Position numbers and translations under genes: made by a program. The notes under the pieces were generated by a model. It was not told the DNA's origin. It saw only the letters and a program-made list of their open reading frames with translations, and did no database searches. 47,911 bases of DNA from Spirosoma sp. (lineage in GTDB: Bacteria > Bacteroidota > Bacteroidia > Cytophagales > Spirosomataceae): NCBI GenBank assembly GCA_014377625.1, contig JACMPG010000109.1:1-47911 (forward strand), in the 5' to 3' direction. Numbering within the stretch: the first letter of the stretch is position 1; each line of letters opens with the position of its first letter. Of the stretch, positions 16,121 to 24,688 are shown one piece after another.

Positions 16121-16155
16121 GCCGCGCCGGCGTACCGGTTAAAACCATTGCTCCA

Positions 16156-16926
16156 ATGCCCCGGTACACCTTACCTCTCTTTCTGTTCTCCTTCCTCCTA
16201 CTCACCAACACCTCGTGGGCGCAGGGGCGGTACGTGATTGGGACAGTCGTTGACCAGACCACGCAGAAGCCGGTCGATAAGGTGACGATCATCAATAAAC
16301 GCACGCAACAACGGGGCCGCACCAACCCCGCGGGGCGTTTTTTCCTGACCGTACAAACCGGCGACTCCCTAATCCTAACCAGTCAGCTCCATAACCGCAC
16401 CGGCATTCGCTACGACGGCTCCGACAACCCGATACTCGTGGCAAAGGCGCTGCCTCCCATGCCTTACCGCGTCATTGACCTTGCCGAGGTGACCGTGACG
16501 GCCAAGCGATACGAAGAGGTAAAACGCGAAATTCAGCAAATTCTGGACGAGCCAACGGCTTCCAAAAAAGTGACGGGCGCGCAGGCGTTTGACCGGGCTG
16601 CCGATGGTGCGGGCGTAACGCTGTTGTACGAACTGTTCGGTAAACGCCCAAAATCAGACCGGAAGGCGTATTATATTATGCAACAGGACCGACGGCACGC
16701 GCTGGCGCTGGAACGCTTCCGGCTGCTGGTCGATCAGGCTACCGATCTCAAAAACGCCGATATTGACCACTTCTACGATTTCTGCGACCTGGACGATGAA
16801 TTTCTGCTTAAAGCTGACGACTACACCCTCATCAACACCGTTCAGCAACTGCGCAACCGCTTCCGGCAGGGCTACACCAAACCCAGCGGTATCATGCCTG
16901 ACCCGGAGCCGCTGAAGGAGCCGTAG
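16156..16926 (+). CDS. Carboxypeptidase-regulatory-like domain protein, secreted
   Basis: 256 residues. A signal peptide (MPRYTLPLFLFSFLLLTNTSWAQ) is followed by a CarboxypepD_reg-like beta-sandwich: GRYVIGTVVDQTTQKPVDKVTIINKRTQQRGRTNPAGRFFLTVQTGDSLILTS. This is the small domain that precedes TonB receptors or acts alone in Bacteroidota. The remainder, from about residue 105 (VTVTAKRYEEVKREIQQILDE) to the end, is helical with a conserved-looking DIDHFYDFCDLDDEFLLKADDY patch and no known domain that I can name. No TonB-dependent barrel follows. The last 35 nt overlap the convergent MOSC gene. A periplasmic location is inferred. Confidence 0.75.
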   Translation: MPRYTLPLFLFSFLLLTNTSWAQGRYVIGTVVDQTTQKPVDKVTIINKRTQQRGRTNPAGRFFLTVQTGDSLILTSQLHNRTGIRYDGSDNPILVAKALPPMPYRVIDLAEVTVTAKRYEEVKREIQQILDEPTASKKVTGAQAFDRAADGAGVTLLYELFGKRPKSDRKAYYIMQQDRRHALALERFRLLVDQATDLKNADIDHFYDFCDLDDEFLLKADDYTLINTVQQLRNRFRQGYTKPSGIMPDPEPLKEP

Positions 16927-17422
16927 CTTCGGTAAGCACCACAACAGCGTCGCCCACCCGGATTATACCGCCCTGTACCACCCGTGCCGTCATGCCGCCG
17001 TGGCCCCGCAGGGTATTGTAGCCGCCCGGCCCCAGTGCGATTTCCATTTTGGAGCAGGGATGGCATTGACCCGTAATTTCCAGGATCACCGGCCCGTGTT
17101 CGGGATCGCCAATCTGAACGGTTTGATCTTTGAGTGCCAGCAGGTTCAGGCCCGATAGTACGATGTTCCGGCGCAGCAAAGCCGGGTCAAGTTCGGCGCG
17201 ACCCGTCAGAACGGCTACGGCGGGCAGGTGTTCGGCCTGGATCAGCGTTACGTGCCGGTTACCGCTTTGCCCGCTGTAATGATCGCCCAGCAGGCCCGCA
17301 TCTGCCGACGCTTCTACGCTGTCAACCACCAGAACCGGGCCACGCCGTTCGGGGCGGATGCCGAGCCACTCCACCCGACCGGACCGGGGGAATACCGGGA
17401 AAAGGTCTTTAATATTCTGCAT
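16892..17422 (-). CDS. MOSC-domain protein
   Basis: 176 residues, essentially one MOSC domain (the C-terminal domain of molybdenum-cofactor sulfurases and of YiiM/mARC-type proteins). It contains RGPVLVVDSVEASADAGLLGDHYSG, RHVTLIQAEHLPAV, LRRNIVLSGLNLLALK and ITGQCHPCSKMEIALGPGGYNTLRGHGGMTARVVQGG. The Cys of GQCHPC is the conserved sulfur-carrier/Moco-contacting position, and the second Cys makes a CxxC. Likely a cytoplasmic sulfur- or Moco-handling protein; the partner enzyme is not in the window. Its 3' end overlaps the convergent gene by 35 nt. Confidence 0.87.
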   Translation of the reverse strand: MQNIKDLFPVFPRSGRVEWLGIRPERRGPVLVVDSVEASADAGLLGDHYSGQSGNRHVTLIQAEHLPAVAVLTGRAELDPALLRRNIVLSGLNLLALKDQTVQIGDPEHGPVILEITGQCHPCSKMEIALGPGGYNTLRGHGGMTARVVQGGIIRVGDAVVVLTEATAPSAAPGQA

Positions 17423-17449
17423 CTGTAATGCGGATTAGTATCCTCGCTA

Positions 17450-18376
17450 CTAAACGTTGTAGCCTACATAGCGGTTCTCAACCGTTCCATCATCAAACAG
17501 ATCGACGATGGCATATCCGGCGGGGGTGTGATGATATTTACCAAACCACCAGGCTCCGCTCACGGCTCCGTTGCAGTAGTAGGTAACGCCGTTATAATCG
17601 ACACGGTCGGTAAGGTGAATATGACCGCTCAGGGCTGCTTTTACATTAGCATATTGACTGAAAAGGTTCATCAGCCGGACCGTATCACTATGCATCCAGC
17701 GCGACGGTACGTTCCAGTTGTCGCCATCGAAGCGTTTGCCGTCGAAGAAAACACAGGCGGCCAGAATCGGCACGTGCGACACGATGAGAACAGGCGTTTG
17801 GGTGGAGGTATTTTTCAGATCGGTTTCAAGCCAGTCGTACTGTTCCTCATCTACGTGGGCGGTGTACCAGCTTCCGTCCGTCTTTGGTTGCACACTGTCA
17901 AGCACTACGATGTGCCAGCCGTTTTTATCGAGACTGTAGTAGCGTTTTGGTAATTGCAGTTCATCCATCGCCCACTGTTTACCCCCGTCGAACGCTTCTT
18001 TTGTTTCGGCTTTACACCAGATGTCATGGTTGCCAATACAGTTCAAAACAGGAAAGGCGTTTTCGCTGCTTAAAACATCGTTATACAGTTTCCATTGCCG
18101 CTTCACACTATCATTACTGCGACCGTGTGCTTCCATAATGGCGTCGCCCCCGTTCAGGATCAAGTCTGGTTTATCAGGCAGACTTTGTACGTGGTGCAAA
18201 CAGCGGGCAAAGCCTTTTGCGGCTCCCACAACAGGCTGCACGTGAACGTCGGTGAGGTGAGCAATGCGCAAGGCCCGGCGTTTGGTAAATGGGGCTGGCT
18301 GCGCAGTAATGAGGTGGGGAGTGGACAGGGTGGCTAAGCCAGCCCCAGCATAGCGTATAAGATCGCGACGGTTCAT
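17450..18376 (-). CDS. Exported metallophosphoesterase
   Basis: 308 residues from the ATG at 18376, which begins MNRRDLIRYAGAGLATLSTP, a twin-arginine-like leader (RRDLI); the track's start adds seven residues in front. The calcineurin-like metal-binding motifs are complete: HLTDVHV (DxH), LILNGGDAI (GD), CIGNHDIW (GNHD), LIVSHVP (H) and LSGHIH (GHxH). These bind a dinuclear metal centre for phosphoester hydrolysis. The late segment YNGVTYYCNGAVSGAWWFG is typical of secreted phosphodiesterases of this family. The substrate is unknown. It is 131 bp downstream of the GH5 gene on the same strand; the gap shows no clear hairpin. Confidence 0.88.
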   Translation of the reverse strand: MNRRDLIRYAGAGLATLSTPHLITAQPAPFTKRRALRIAHLTDVHVQPVVGAAKGFARCLHHVQSLPDKPDLILNGGDAIMEAHGRSNDSVKRQWKLYNDVLSSENAFPVLNCIGNHDIWCKAETKEAFDGGKQWAMDELQLPKRYYSLDKNGWHIVVLDSVQPKTDGSWYTAHVDEEQYDWLETDLKNTSTQTPVLIVSHVPILAACVFFDGKRFDGDNWNVPSRWMHSDTVRLMNLFSQYANVKAALSGHIHLTDRVDYNGVTYYCNGAVSGAWWFGKYHHTPAGYAIVDLFDDGTVENRYVGYNV

Positions 18377-18506
18377 ACCTGCCGGTTGGTTTTCCAAAGG
18401 TAGGTTTCTGTCCCGGCCCGGGTGTTACAGATGTTTTATGGTTATGTTATGTTTAAAATCCTTCAGAAGCTTTTTGAGTTAGCGATTTGAGCCTGAAAGC
18501 AGTTTT

Positions 18507-19592
18507 TCAATATCTCCGTAGCAACGCCAGCATCTTCTCATCTAACTTCATGCCTTTGTAATCTTTGTAGGATACGTCGGTGCGGTAGCTGTTGAGGATG
18601 CCAAACGCCCCCCGAAAATTCCAGAGCGACCAGCCCCAGCCCGCTGCCTGCCAGAGTTTTAGCTGGTCTTCCATCCAGCGCAGCGCCACATCGTGCGGGG
18701 TTTTGTTATAGCAGCCCCACTCGCCCACGTGTACGCCAACGCCCTGTTTTTCGAGCTTCTGCCAGGGCGCGATGGCTATGTTTTGCAGCGTTTGTGCGTT
18801 CCAGGTCACCCCCATCCAGTTGGCGGGCCAGGTGGGCGGGGACGAGTCTTTCGGCAGTTGTACCCACTCCGCTTTGTAATGGCTCACGTTCATGGGCAAA
18901 TAGCCCCGCGTACTCTGCCCCAGCTTCAGGCTGGCCAGCGCAACCACTGGTTTGGTACCGTATTGCAGCCCGTCGGCAATAATGAGCCGGTCAGGATCAA
19001 CGGAACGAATACCCTCGACCAGGGCCGTGATGACGCGGACGTAGGCCGCTTCGTCTGTGTTGGGTTCGTTAATGAGGTCGAACGAGACCTCGCGGTTGGG
19101 GCGGCCTTTGTAGCGTTGGGCCAGGTGTTTCCACTGAAAAACGGCGGCTTCCAGGGCGCGGTCGTCGGTCCAGAGATTGAGCGGTTCGGCGGGTGGGTTC
19201 ACGCAATAGCCCGGAATGCGGTGCAGGTTCAGGTTTACGTGCAGGTTGTATCGCTTCCCGAATTCCACCGCCCGATCGACCTCGCGCAGCACGGTTTCGT
19301 CCAGTTCGGTCCAGCGGGCCGGGTCGGCGGGGGTCCAGCAACGGTACGACATCGGCAGCCGTACGAAGTTGAACCCCCAATTGGCAATCAGCTCAAAATC
19401 CTGCTCCTTATATGGCCCGGCGGGTTCGGGTCCGCTGGTACCGGCTACAAATTTTTCGAGCAGGTTAAAACCCCGCCAGCGCGGCAGTTTCGCGGGCGTA
19501 GGGTCCGGCAGTTCACTGGCTTGCGGCAGCGTCAGGCTCAACTGGCTTACGGCTGCCACAACGGAAGTCTGGAGAAACGTTCGACGATGCAT
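18507..19592 (-). CDS. GH5-family glycoside hydrolase (endoglucanase-like), secreted
   Basis: 361 residues. The N-terminus MHRRTFLQTSVVAAVSQLSL is twin-arginine-like (RRTFLQ). The catalytic TIM barrel shows RGFNLLEKF, the strand-2 motif NWGFNFVRLPMSY, VNLNLHRIPGY, FDLINEPN (acid/base Glu of the GH5 NEP motif), HVGEWGCYN (nucleophile Glu) and WGWSLWNFRGAFGI at strand 8. GH5 enzymes cleave beta-1,4-glucans, mannans or xyloglucans, and the subfamily cannot be decided here. Together with the GH113-like and FG-GAP lipoproteins it suggests a plant- or microbial-polysaccharide lifestyle. Export by Tat is inferred from the leader. Confidence 0.9.
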   Translation of the reverse strand: MHRRTFLQTSVVAAVSQLSLTLPQASELPDPTPAKLPRWRGFNLLEKFVAGTSGPEPAGPYKEQDFELIANWGFNFVRLPMSYRCWTPADPARWTELDETVLREVDRAVEFGKRYNLHVNLNLHRIPGYCVNPPAEPLNLWTDDRALEAAVFQWKHLAQRYKGRPNREVSFDLINEPNTDEAAYVRVITALVEGIRSVDPDRLIIADGLQYGTKPVVALASLKLGQSTRGYLPMNVSHYKAEWVQLPKDSSPPTWPANWMGVTWNAQTLQNIAIAPWQKLEKQGVGVHVGEWGCYNKTPHDVALRWMEDQLKLWQAAGWGWSLWNFRGAFGILNSYRTDVSYKDYKGMKLDEKMLALLRRY

Positions 19593-19670
19593 AAAACAGG
19601 GTTTACTTTATTGACCTGAAATATCCCGATCCTGCGTCAGAACCGCACCTGACCCGGTTGAATTATTCCC

Positions 19671-19700
19671 GCTATGGCCGTAGTCAGTTACGACCATAGC
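19671..19700 (-). terminator. Hairpin downstream of the Dabb gene
   Basis: GCTATGGCCGTA / TTACGACCATAGC forms a 12-bp stem with one G-T-type mismatch and a 6-nt loop, starting 9 nt after the Dabb stop on the reverse strand. The run that follows (GGGAATAATTC) is not a proper T-tract, so termination is only probable. Confidence 0.5.
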
Positions 19701-19708
19701 AGTTTAAA

Positions 19709-20104
19709 TCAGCGTTTTGGACCAACGGCATCATAGATAATGACCTTCTCCCACAGCGACGCGTAATCGTTCCGGAAATCGTCGTGAATCGGGTGTTTCT
19801 GATAACTCTCCTCATCGGCTGGACTATCGAAAAAGCACAACCAGGAAAAGGCGTAGTCGCGATCGATAACAGCGCGGTTTGTGGCGGCTGGTGTGCCAAT
19901 GTGCACCAGTTTAATGGTAGGCACTTTGGCCAGCATGTTCAGTCCTTCCAGCAGTTTGGCCCGGTCGGTTTCATTATCAGGATTCTTGAGGTAAAACAGC
20001 ACGTGGTGAACAAACATATTTTTGGGGGCTGCATTGGGGAAGCCGGCACCAATGCCGGCGGCCACACTATGTTTAACAAATGATCTTCTTGACTGATTAC
20101 GCAT
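19709..20104 (-). CDS. Dabb-family (stress-responsive alpha/beta barrel) protein with export leader
   Basis: 131 residues. MRNQSRRSFVKHSVAAGIGAG is a twin-arginine-like leader (SRRSFVK). The rest is a single Dabb domain (ferredoxin-like dimeric alpha/beta barrel): NMFVHHVLFYLKNPDNETDRAKLLEGLNMLAKVPTIKLVHIGTPA with the conserved H-H-V-x-F opening. DRDYAFSWLCFFDSPADEESYQKHPIHDDF carries the usual Y..HP.H.... signature. Dabb proteins have no single known reaction; some are cyclases or stress proteins. It lies 58 bp downstream of alaS on the same strand and could be read from the same transcript. Confidence 0.85.
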   Translation of the reverse strand: MRNQSRRSFVKHSVAAGIGAGFPNAAPKNMFVHHVLFYLKNPDNETDRAKLLEGLNMLAKVPTIKLVHIGTPAATNRAVIDRDYAFSWLCFFDSPADEESYQKHPIHDDFRNDYASLWEKVIIYDAVGPKR

Positions 20105-20162
20105 GGGGTTATCTGGTTTGTTGTGTTTCAGAGTTGTGGCCGATGACCATGCACGTTCTGGT

Positions 20163-22832
20163 TTATGCTAAAATCTCCCGTCCCTGCGCCAGAGCCGCAT
20201 CCAACCCGCTGGCATCGGAGCCGCCCGCTGTGGCAAAAAACGGCTGACCTCCGCCCCCGCCTTTAATATTCCTGGCGAGTTCTTTCACAATCTGCCCGGC
20301 GTTCATCTTTTTGCCTTCGATCAAAGAATCGGGTAGCATGACGGCGAGTTGTGGTTTTCCATTGATGTCGGCCCCCAGTACCAGCGCGAGGTTATCAATT
20401 TTGGCTTTCAAATCGTAAGCCAGTTGCTTCAGGGCGTCGGCATTCGGTACGTTAACGCGCTCGACAATGCGTGAATACCCCGGTCCGGCGTCCCCGTTTA
20501 CCGATTCTACTTTTTCCAGCAACTGGTTTTTGATTTGCTGCACCTTCTCGTTTTGCAGGGCGTCAATCTGTTTCTGTAACGCACTGCGCTCGTCCAGCAG
20601 CGTCTGTACCGCTTTCACAACGTCTTTGGGCGACTTGAGCAGTTCTTTTAGTTCGCTGACAACGGCCATTTGCTCATTGACGAGCTGCCCCGCGCCAGCC
20701 GCCGTAACGGCTTCGATACGCCGGACGCCGGTCGAGACGGAGCCTTCGCTCGTGAACTTGAACAGCCCGATGTGGCCCGTACTGGGCAGGTGCGTACCAC
20801 CACAAAGCTCAACGGAATAGCCGGGATCGAACGTGATGACCCGCACAAAATCGCCGTACTTCTCGCCGAACAGAGCCGTCGCACCCATCCCTTTCGCCTG
20901 CTCGATGGGTACATTACGCTGCTCGTCGAGCCGGATATCTTCGCGGATTTTCGTGTTTACGATGCGTTCCACCTTGGCAAGCTGGGCATCGTCAACTTTG
21001 CTGAAGTGCGAAAAATCGAACCGCAGCGAATCGGGCCCGACATAGGAGCCTTTTTGCGCTACGTGCGTACCCAGCACCTCGCGCAGAGCCGCGTGAAGCA
21101 GGTGCGTAGCGGTGTGGTTACTGGCAATCTCCATCCGCCGTCTGCCATCGACCTGGGCGTTGACCATCGTAGCCGATTCCAGAGCCTCGTCCAGATCGGC
21201 ACCGTCGGCAATCAGCACGGAGAGGTCGTTTTCTTTCTTCGTATCGACAATCCGAATCGTCTGCTGTCCGTCGGGACCAGTCAAAACCAGTTGACCTGTA
21301 TCGCCAACCTGCCCGCCCGATTCAGCATAGAACGGCGTTTCGGCCAGTACAATCTGGTACTGCCGGCCCTGCTTGTTCTGCACAGTACGGTATTTCAGGA
21401 TGCTGGTCTGTGTTTCGGTCTCGTCATACCCCACAAACCGCGACCCCGCATTGGCGTCGTTCAGCTCGATCCAGTCGCCCGCCGAAGCCTGGGCATCTTT
21501 GCGCGACCGCGTTTTCTGTTCTTGCAAGGCTTTCTGAAAACCAGCTTCATCAATACTCAGACCCTTCTCGCGGGCGATGAGCGCGGTCAGGTCAGCGGGG
21601 AAACCGAAGGTGTCATTCAGCTCAAACACCGTCTCGCCGGGAATTTCAGATTGACTATTCGCCTGTAACTCGTTGATAATCTGATCGACGCGCACTAGTC
21701 CCGTGCCGAGGGTTCGCAGGAAGGCGATTTCCTCTTCACGGATGACCGTTGCCACAAAATCACGCTGGGCGTTGAGATCAGGGAAGACCTCGGCAAACTG
21801 GATGGCCAGCGTTGGCACGAGTTTGGTCATGAACGGCTCGGTCAGGTTCAGGTACGAATACCCGTACCGGATGGCCCGGCGCAGAATCCGCCGAATCACG
21901 TACCCCGCTTTGGCGTTGCCCGGCATGAGTCCGTCAGAAATAGCAAACGCAACGGCCCGGATATGGTCGGCAATGACGCGCATCGCCACGTCTTGCTTAC
22001 TCATTGTGCCGCCGTAGGTCAGGCCCGAAAGTTCTTCGATGACCTGAATCGTACCGGTAAACACGTCCGTATCGTAGTTCGATTTCTTACCCTGAATAGC
22101 CATGCACAGCCGCTCAAAACCCATGCCCGTATCGACGTGCCGGGCGGGTAGTTCGTCCAGCGACCCATCGGCCCTGCGGTTGAACTGCATGAATACGAGG
22201 TTCCAGATTTCAACCACCTGCGGATGGTCGGCGTTGACGAGGTCTTTGCCGGGGGTTTCGGCTACTTCGTCCGGGCTGCGCAAATCGACGTGGATTTCGG
22301 AACAGGGTCCGCACGGCCCCGTCTCGCCCATTTCCCAGAAGTTGTCTTTCTTGTTGCCGTAGATAATCCGGTCTTCGCCCACGATAGGCTTCCAGAGGTC
22401 GAACGCTTCCTGATCAAACGCCACGCCGTCGGTTTCGTCGCCCCCAAACACCGATACGTAAAGCCGGTCTTTGGGCAGTTTATACACCTCCGTCAGCAGT
22501 TCCCACGCCCATTCTATGGCTTCTTTTTTGAAGTAATCGCCGAACGACCAGTTGCCCAGCATCTCGAACATGGTATGGTGATACGTATCGAACCCCACGT
22601 CTTCAAGGTCGTTGTGCTTACCCGACACGCGCAGGCATTTCTGGGTGTCGGCCACGCGCCGGGCGGGGGGGGTGCCATTGCCGAGGAAAAAGTCTTTGAA
22701 CTGCGCCATGCCCGAATTATTGAACATGAGCGTGGGATCATTTTTGGCCACCAGCGGAGCCGACTGAACAATCAGGTGTTGTTTATCCTGGAAGAATTGC
22801 AAAAAGTGGCGACGTATTTCGGAAGAAGTCAT
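20163..22832 (-). CDS. alaS: Alanine--tRNA ligase
   Basis: 889 residues, full family length. The N-terminal class II catalytic domain begins MTSSEIRRHFLQFFQDKQH and includes LMFNNSGMAQFKDFFLG and CLRVSGKHNDLEDVG. The anticodon-independent tRNA-recognition region follows (IRRILRRAIRYGYSYL). The editing domain has HTATHLLHAALREVLG and VELCGGTHLPSTGHIG, whose His and Cys residues bind zinc and clear mischarged Ser/Gly. The C-terminal oligomerisation and C-Ala domain ends with KGGGGGQPFFATAGGSDASGL. It charges tRNA-Ala in the cytoplasm. It is divergent from the MerR gene. Confidence 0.98.
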   Translation of the reverse strand: MTSSEIRRHFLQFFQDKQHLIVQSAPLVAKNDPTLMFNNSGMAQFKDFFLGNGTPPARRVADTQKCLRVSGKHNDLEDVGFDTYHHTMFEMLGNWSFGDYFKKEAIEWAWELLTEVYKLPKDRLYVSVFGGDETDGVAFDQEAFDLWKPIVGEDRIIYGNKKDNFWEMGETGPCGPCSEIHVDLRSPDEVAETPGKDLVNADHPQVVEIWNLVFMQFNRRADGSLDELPARHVDTGMGFERLCMAIQGKKSNYDTDVFTGTIQVIEELSGLTYGGTMSKQDVAMRVIADHIRAVAFAISDGLMPGNAKAGYVIRRILRRAIRYGYSYLNLTEPFMTKLVPTLAIQFAEVFPDLNAQRDFVATVIREEEIAFLRTLGTGLVRVDQIINELQANSQSEIPGETVFELNDTFGFPADLTALIAREKGLSIDEAGFQKALQEQKTRSRKDAQASAGDWIELNDANAGSRFVGYDETETQTSILKYRTVQNKQGRQYQIVLAETPFYAESGGQVGDTGQLVLTGPDGQQTIRIVDTKKENDLSVLIADGADLDEALESATMVNAQVDGRRRMEIASNHTATHLLHAALREVLGTHVAQKGSYVGPDSLRFDFSHFSKVDDAQLAKVERIVNTKIREDIRLDEQRNVPIEQAKGMGATALFGEKYGDFVRVITFDPGYSVELCGGTHLPSTGHIGLFKFTSEGSVSTGVRRIEAVTAAGAGQLVNEQMAVVSELKELLKSPKDVVKAVQTLLDERSALQKQIDALQNEKVQQIKNQLLEKVESVNGDAGPGYSRIVERVNVPNADALKQLAYDLKAKIDNLALVLGADINGKPQLAVMLPDSLIEGKKMNAGQIVKELARNIKGGGGGQPFFATAGGSDASGLDAALAQGREILA

Positions 22833-22901
22833 TGTAGCAGTTATCAGTAAGCAGTTACCAGTTATCAGTGAAATGGTACACTACATCAACAAATTAATGG
22901 G

Positions 22902-22909
22902 CAAAATTA
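22902..22909 (-). promoter_or_regulatory. Candidate -7 box for alaS
   Basis: The reverse strand reads TAATTTTG, an exact TAnnTTTG match, 69 nt upstream of the alaS ATG. No convincing -33 TTTG is seen at the usual distance. Direct repeats of GCAGTTA(C/T)CAGT lie at 22838-22868 in the leader. Confidence 0.4.
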
Positions 22910-22953
22910 CGCGAAAACTTGCGTTTGTACAGGCGGGGCCGGAAGTTTGCCAG

Positions 22954-23280
22954 ATGGAGCCGGGCGAGAAACTGTATTATAGCATTACTGAGGTGGCCAC
23001 CCTGTTTGGCATCAATACCTCGAAGGTGCGCTTCTACGAAAGCAAGTTCGAGAGCCTGCAACCCAAAAAAAACGGGGCCAGCAAACGCCAATATACCCGC
23101 GCCGACATTGACCACCTGCGCGAGATCCTGGATCTGACTCAGAACCAGGGCTACACCCTGCCCGGTGCCCGCGAATACCTGAACACCCGCGCCAACCGCC
23201 AGCGCGAAAACGCCCGCTACATCGCCAAACTCCAGCACATTAAGGCATTTCTGGAGCAAATCCGCGACGGGCTGGAGTGA
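22954..23280 (+). CDS. MerR-family transcriptional regulator
   Basis: 108 residues from the ATG at 22954 (MEPGEKLYYSITEVATLFG). Earlier in-frame Mets at 22873 and 22897 would prepend a segment unlike the family and would lie across the divergent promoter region. The MerR helix-turn-helix and wing are clear: YYSITEVATLFGINTSKVRFYESKFESLQPKKNGASKRQYTRADIDHLREILDL. The C-terminus (ARYIAKLQHIKAFLEQIRDGLE) is a dimerising helix. There is no effector-binding domain or Cys cluster, so the signal is unknown. This short type is common in Bacteroidota. Confidence 0.87.
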   Translation: MEPGEKLYYSITEVATLFGINTSKVRFYESKFESLQPKKNGASKRQYTRADIDHLREILDLTQNQGYTLPGAREYLNTRANRQRENARYIAKLQHIKAFLEQIRDGLE

Positions 23281-23281
23281 G

Positions 23282-23317
23282 AAACCTAAAAGGTCTCCAA
23301 AATACCTTTTAGGTTTT
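23282..23317. terminator. Bidirectional terminator between merR-type gene and histidine kinase
   Basis: AAACCTAAAAGGT (23282-23294) and ACCTTTTAGGTTT form a 13-bp perfect stem with a 9-nt loop. T-rich or A-rich flanks occur on both sides, between two convergent genes. Confidence 0.8.
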
Positions 23318-23329
23318 GCGCAGTACGTT

Positions 23330-24688
23330 TCAGCCGAACCGGAGCGTGAAGGTGCTGCCCTGTCCCACCACCGATTCAACCACGATCTGCCCGCCATGCT
23401 GCTGCATAATCTGCCGCGACAGGCTTAATCCAATACCTGAGCCCGTGCTTTTTGTGGTGAAGAAGGGAATAAAAATCTTGTCGATTGCTGCCGGGTCGAT
23501 GCCGGGGCCGTTGTCGGTGATGCGGATTACGGGGTAGCCAGACCGGGTGTCGGCGTCGAGCCAGATGGCGGGGTCGGGCCAGTGGCTGAAACTCTCCACG
23601 GCGTTGCGCAGCAGGTTGAGTAACACCATCTCGATCTGATCGGCGTCGGCCTGAATACGCAGGTTGGCGGGCAGGGGGCGCAGCGTAATACGGGGTGCGT
23701 CTTTAGCGGGTAGATTGGCCCGCACGAGTTGCAGCACCCGATTCAGGATTGGCTCCACGGCTACGTCGGTCAGGCGGGGCGGGGGCAGCGTGGTAAAATG
23801 ACGGTAAGCATCCACAAACTTCATGACGCCCTGGCCCCGCCTGCTGATGGTGGTCAGGGCCAGCCGTAAATCGGCGAGGGCGTCGGTAACGGGCGCGGGC
23901 GTGGTATCGGGCGGCAGGCCGGGGGCCAGATCGGTTTCGATAATCTGCTCCATCGTGCCGGTCAACGAAACGATGGGCGTGATAGAATTCATGATTTCGT
24001 GACGCAGTACGCGGGTCAGGTTCTGCCAGGCTTCGAGTTCTTTGCGGGCCAGTTCGGGCCGGATGTTCTGGAGCGACACCAGCGTAACGAGCCGCCCCCG
24101 CAACCGCACCGACGTTCGGCGCATAGACAGCTCGGCGGCATCGTCGTCGGTCTGATACACAAACGTACTGCCAGCACTGACCGATTGAAGCCATTGCACC
24201 AGTTTGGGATGGTCGGCTTCCAAATCGGAGAGTTGCCGAAGCCGGTATGTACCCAGCAGCCGCAGGGTGGTTGGGTTTACGAGTTCTACCCGCCCCTGCG
24301 CATCGAAAGACAGCAACCCAACGGTCACGTGCTGCACAATGGTGTTGAGGTAGTGGAGGTTGGTTTCGGTTTCGGCGCGGGCCTGCCGAAACGCATCCAG
24401 CACGGCGTTGAACTGCTCATTTACAGTCCGAAAACCCGGCCCCAGCCCCTGATCGGCGCGGAACGTAGTGGTAAAATCAGCGTAGCGCACGGCTTCCAGA
24501 AAGCGGCCAAACTTCCGGTTCAGGCCGGTTACGTATCGGTACAGATTCACCACAATCCAGACCTGAACCAGTCCCGCTAGCCCGGCCGCCAGTGGCCAGC
24601 CCGGCACCATATACAGCCAGACTGCCAGCCAGGTGCTACCTACCAGACCGCCCATGCGCCAGCCGATTCCAAGCAGAAAGCGGTTCAT
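23330..24688 (-). CDS. Sensor histidine kinase (NtrY-like)
   Basis: 452 residues. Two close transmembrane helices at residues about 10-50 (GLVGSTWLAVWLYMVPGWPLAAGLAGLVQVWIVVNLY) leave almost no periplasmic loop, so sensing is likely membrane or cytoplasmic. A PAS-like segment follows (LHYLNTIVQHVTVGLLSFDAQGRVELVNPTTLRLLG). The H-box is NLTRVLRHEIMNSITPIVSL. The ATPase has the N-box VLLNLLRNAVESF, G1 ITDNGPGIDP, the F-box IFIPFFTTK and G2 GSGIGLSLSRQIMQQHGG. Its ATG overlaps the stop of the upstream regulator gene by 4 nt, so the two are translationally coupled. It should phosphorylate the adjacent NtrC-type regulator. Confidence 0.93.
   Translation of the reverse strand: MNRFLLGIGWRMGGLVGSTWLAVWLYMVPGWPLAAGLAGLVQVWIVVNLYRYVTGLNRKFGRFLEAVRYADFTTTFRADQGLGPGFRTVNEQFNAVLDAFRQARAETETNLHYLNTIVQHVTVGLLSFDAQGRVELVNPTTLRLLGTYRLRQLSDLEADHPKLVQWLQSVSAGSTFVYQTDDDAAELSMRRTSVRLRGRLVTLVSLQNIRPELARKELEAWQNLTRVLRHEIMNSITPIVSLTGTMEQIIETDLAPGLPPDTTPAPVTDALADLRLALTTISRRGQGVMKFVDAYRHFTTLPPPRLTDVAVEPILNRVLQLVRANLPAKDAPRITLRPLPANLRIQADADQIEMVLLNLLRNAVESFSHWPDPAIWLDADTRSGYPVIRITDNGPGIDPAAIDKIFIPFFTTKSTGSGIGLSLSRQIMQQHGGQIVVESVVGQGSTFTLRFG

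Noticed and set aside
20163-22832. Searched for a T-box or similar leader upstream of alaS
   Set aside because: The 121-nt divergent gap shows only short direct repeats and a -7 match; no specifier-type structure is recognisable and T-boxes are not expected in this phylum.
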